Source of the DNA: Chloroflexota bacterium
GTDB taxonomy: Bacteria; Chloroflexota; Dehalococcoidia; UBA3495
NCBI GenBank assembly: GCA_022563275.1
Contig: JADFNR010000048.1
Coordinates: 1-23,961 of the forward strand
Direction: 5' to 3'
DNA length: 23,961 bases
The number at the start of each line of letters is the position of its first letter. The stretch's first letter is position 1. A program made the position numbers and the translations under genes. Below are positions 23,249 through 23,961 of the stretch, in pieces. Under the pieces are notes generated by a model. That model did not search any database. It had not been told where the DNA came from and worked only from the letters and a program-made list of their open reading frames with translations.

Positions 23249-23356
23249 CCGCTCGTCCTGAGCTCCGACCGGAGTCGAGAGTCTCGATGAAATCGGACCC
23301 GTCGAAGGACCGCCGTTTGGGCGCAGTCATGGTTCGACGGGGCTCACCACGAGCGG
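23249..23356. repeat. REP-like intergenic inverted repeat
   Basis: The outer arms 23249-23263 (CCGCTCGTCCTGAGC) and 23342-23356 (GCTCACCACGAGCGG) pair at 13 of 15 positions. A nested perfect arm pair is CCGTCGAA at 23299-23306 and TTCGACGG at 23333-23340. The sequence resembles dispersed intergenic palindromes known from many GC-rich bacterial genomes (motifs like CTCGTCCTGAGC and GGTTCGAC..GCTCACCACGA). It sits between the MmgE/PrpD and SDR genes. Confidence 0.6.
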
Positions 23357-23388
23357 TTGGCTGGGACGGCTATTTTTAAGACTGGGCA

Positions 23389-23961
23389 TTAAGCCGGCAC
23401 GCAGGTGCCGATCAGGCCCGCGATGGACGGCTCTTGGTCCAGATCGGCGACGGTCGCAACCAGGCGGTCCAGTTGGGCACGGGGCCAGGGCAGGTCGTCG
23501 AACAGGGCGCTGATTTTTGAAGTTTCGGTTGCCAGGTCCCACTTCAGTTCGTCGCCGGTGAGTTCGTCGTGGAACTCGTCGCCGGAGCGGGTGCGGATGG
23601 TTATCCGGGGCGCGAAGTTGACCCGGTCTTTCTGGCCGGTCACCACCACCCTCTCCTGTAGGTCGGTCACTGCCCGGTCGGTCTCGGTCTCGCCCTGGCC
23701 GGGGTCGATGCGCTGCCGCAGCGGCGGATAGCTGCCGTGCACCCAGGTGTAAGCGATGAAGTAGTGTGTGCTGCCCACGCCGGGCATGGAACGGTCCTGG
23801 TTGGGGAATGCCGGCGAAGGATAGGTGGTCTCCAGCCAGTTCATCTCCATGGTGATGCTTTCCACGTCTTCCGGCGCGACGTTGTGATCGGCCCGCGCCC
23901 TGGCGGTCAGGTCGATCACGGGGCAGTTGTAGCCGGCGGTGGGGTAGATCTTGGGAGTCAC
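23389..23961 (-). CDS. MmgE/PrpD family protein, C-terminal part (N-terminus off the right edge)
   Basis: 191 codons of an open frame run off the right edge; the GTG at 23961 is internal, since family members are about 450 residues and this matches only their last part. KIYPTAGYNCPVIDLTARAR followed by NVAPEDVESITMEM is the typical conserved segment of MmgE/PrpD proteins (2-methylcitrate dehydratase and relatives such as aconitate decarboxylase and other carboxylic-acid dehydratases). HYFIAYTWVHGSYPP fits the next conserved stretch. It ends with a helical region (WPRAQLDRLVATVADLDQ). It lies 195 bases upstream of the SDR gene on the same strand. The exact substrate cannot be told. Confidence 0.88.
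   Translation of the reverse strand: MTPKIYPTAGYNCPVIDLTARARADHNVAPEDVESITMEMNWLETTYPSPAFPNQDRSMPGVGSTHYFIAYTWVHGSYPPLRQRIDPGQGETETDRAVTDLQERVVVTGQKDRVNFAPRITIRTRSGDEFHDELTGDELKWDLATETSKISALFDDLPWPRAQLDRLVATVADLDQEPSIAGLIGTCVPA

Overview
The window looks like chromosomal DNA of a free-living aerobic bacterium. Chloroflexota (a SAR202/Dehalococcoidia-like lineage) is my best guess, but it is an inference. It rests on several lipoproteins with LAAC-type lipoboxes, one of them with a long Pro/Thr/Ala linker of the kind common in that phylum, a tandem multi-GAF sensor, a caa3-type oxidase locus, and a mix of SDR, MmgE/PrpD and PPOX/split-barrel genes. No rRNA, tRNA, CRISPR array, transposase or phage gene was seen, so this reads as core or metabolic chromosome rather than a mobile island.

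Left part (1-6010). A very large minus-strand sensor protein, cut by the left edge, has one PAS domain and then six GAF domains; five of the GAFs are clearly recent copies of each other. Upstream of it on the same strand is an aldo/keto reductase. Divergent from these is a plus-strand cluster: a small KOW-like protein, a classical NAD-type SDR starting at TTG with a strong ribosome binding site, and a 79-residue protein of unknown function.

Surface-protein part (6030-11735). A minus-strand pair encodes a Pro/Thr-linker lipoprotein and a 669-residue secreted acidic repeat protein. The repeat protein has a D/H/G-rich segment, three 83-residue repeats and eleven indel-free 20-residue repeats, and is the strongest candidate here for something undescribed. 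A CrtC/AttH-like lipocalin lipoprotein lies upstream. Next come a split-barrel flavin/F420-type protein, an alpha/beta-hydrolase esterase convergent with it, and a DUF952 protein. A bidirectional terminator separates this region from the respiratory genes.

Respiratory part (11882-18537, all minus strand). The order of transcription is ctaA-ctaB (heme A synthesis), then coxB-coxA-coxC and a subunit IV gene. CoxB carries a C-terminal cytochrome c domain (caa3 type). The subunit IV protein carries a C-terminal blue-copper cupredoxin domain with an apparently complete His-Cys-His-Met ligand set. The oxidase may therefore have two tethered electron-entry domains on the outer face. A near-consensus sigma70-type promoter precedes coxB, and a related one precedes ctaA.

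Right part (18948-23961). A plus-strand ABC exporter (ATPase, ABC-2 permease) is followed by a small lipoprotein overlapping the permease stop. It converges on a thioredoxin-like lipoprotein. Then come an SDR in which the whole Ser-Tyr-Lys catalytic set is replaced, an intergenic inverted repeat of REP-like type, and the C-terminal part of an MmgE/PrpD protein running off the right edge.
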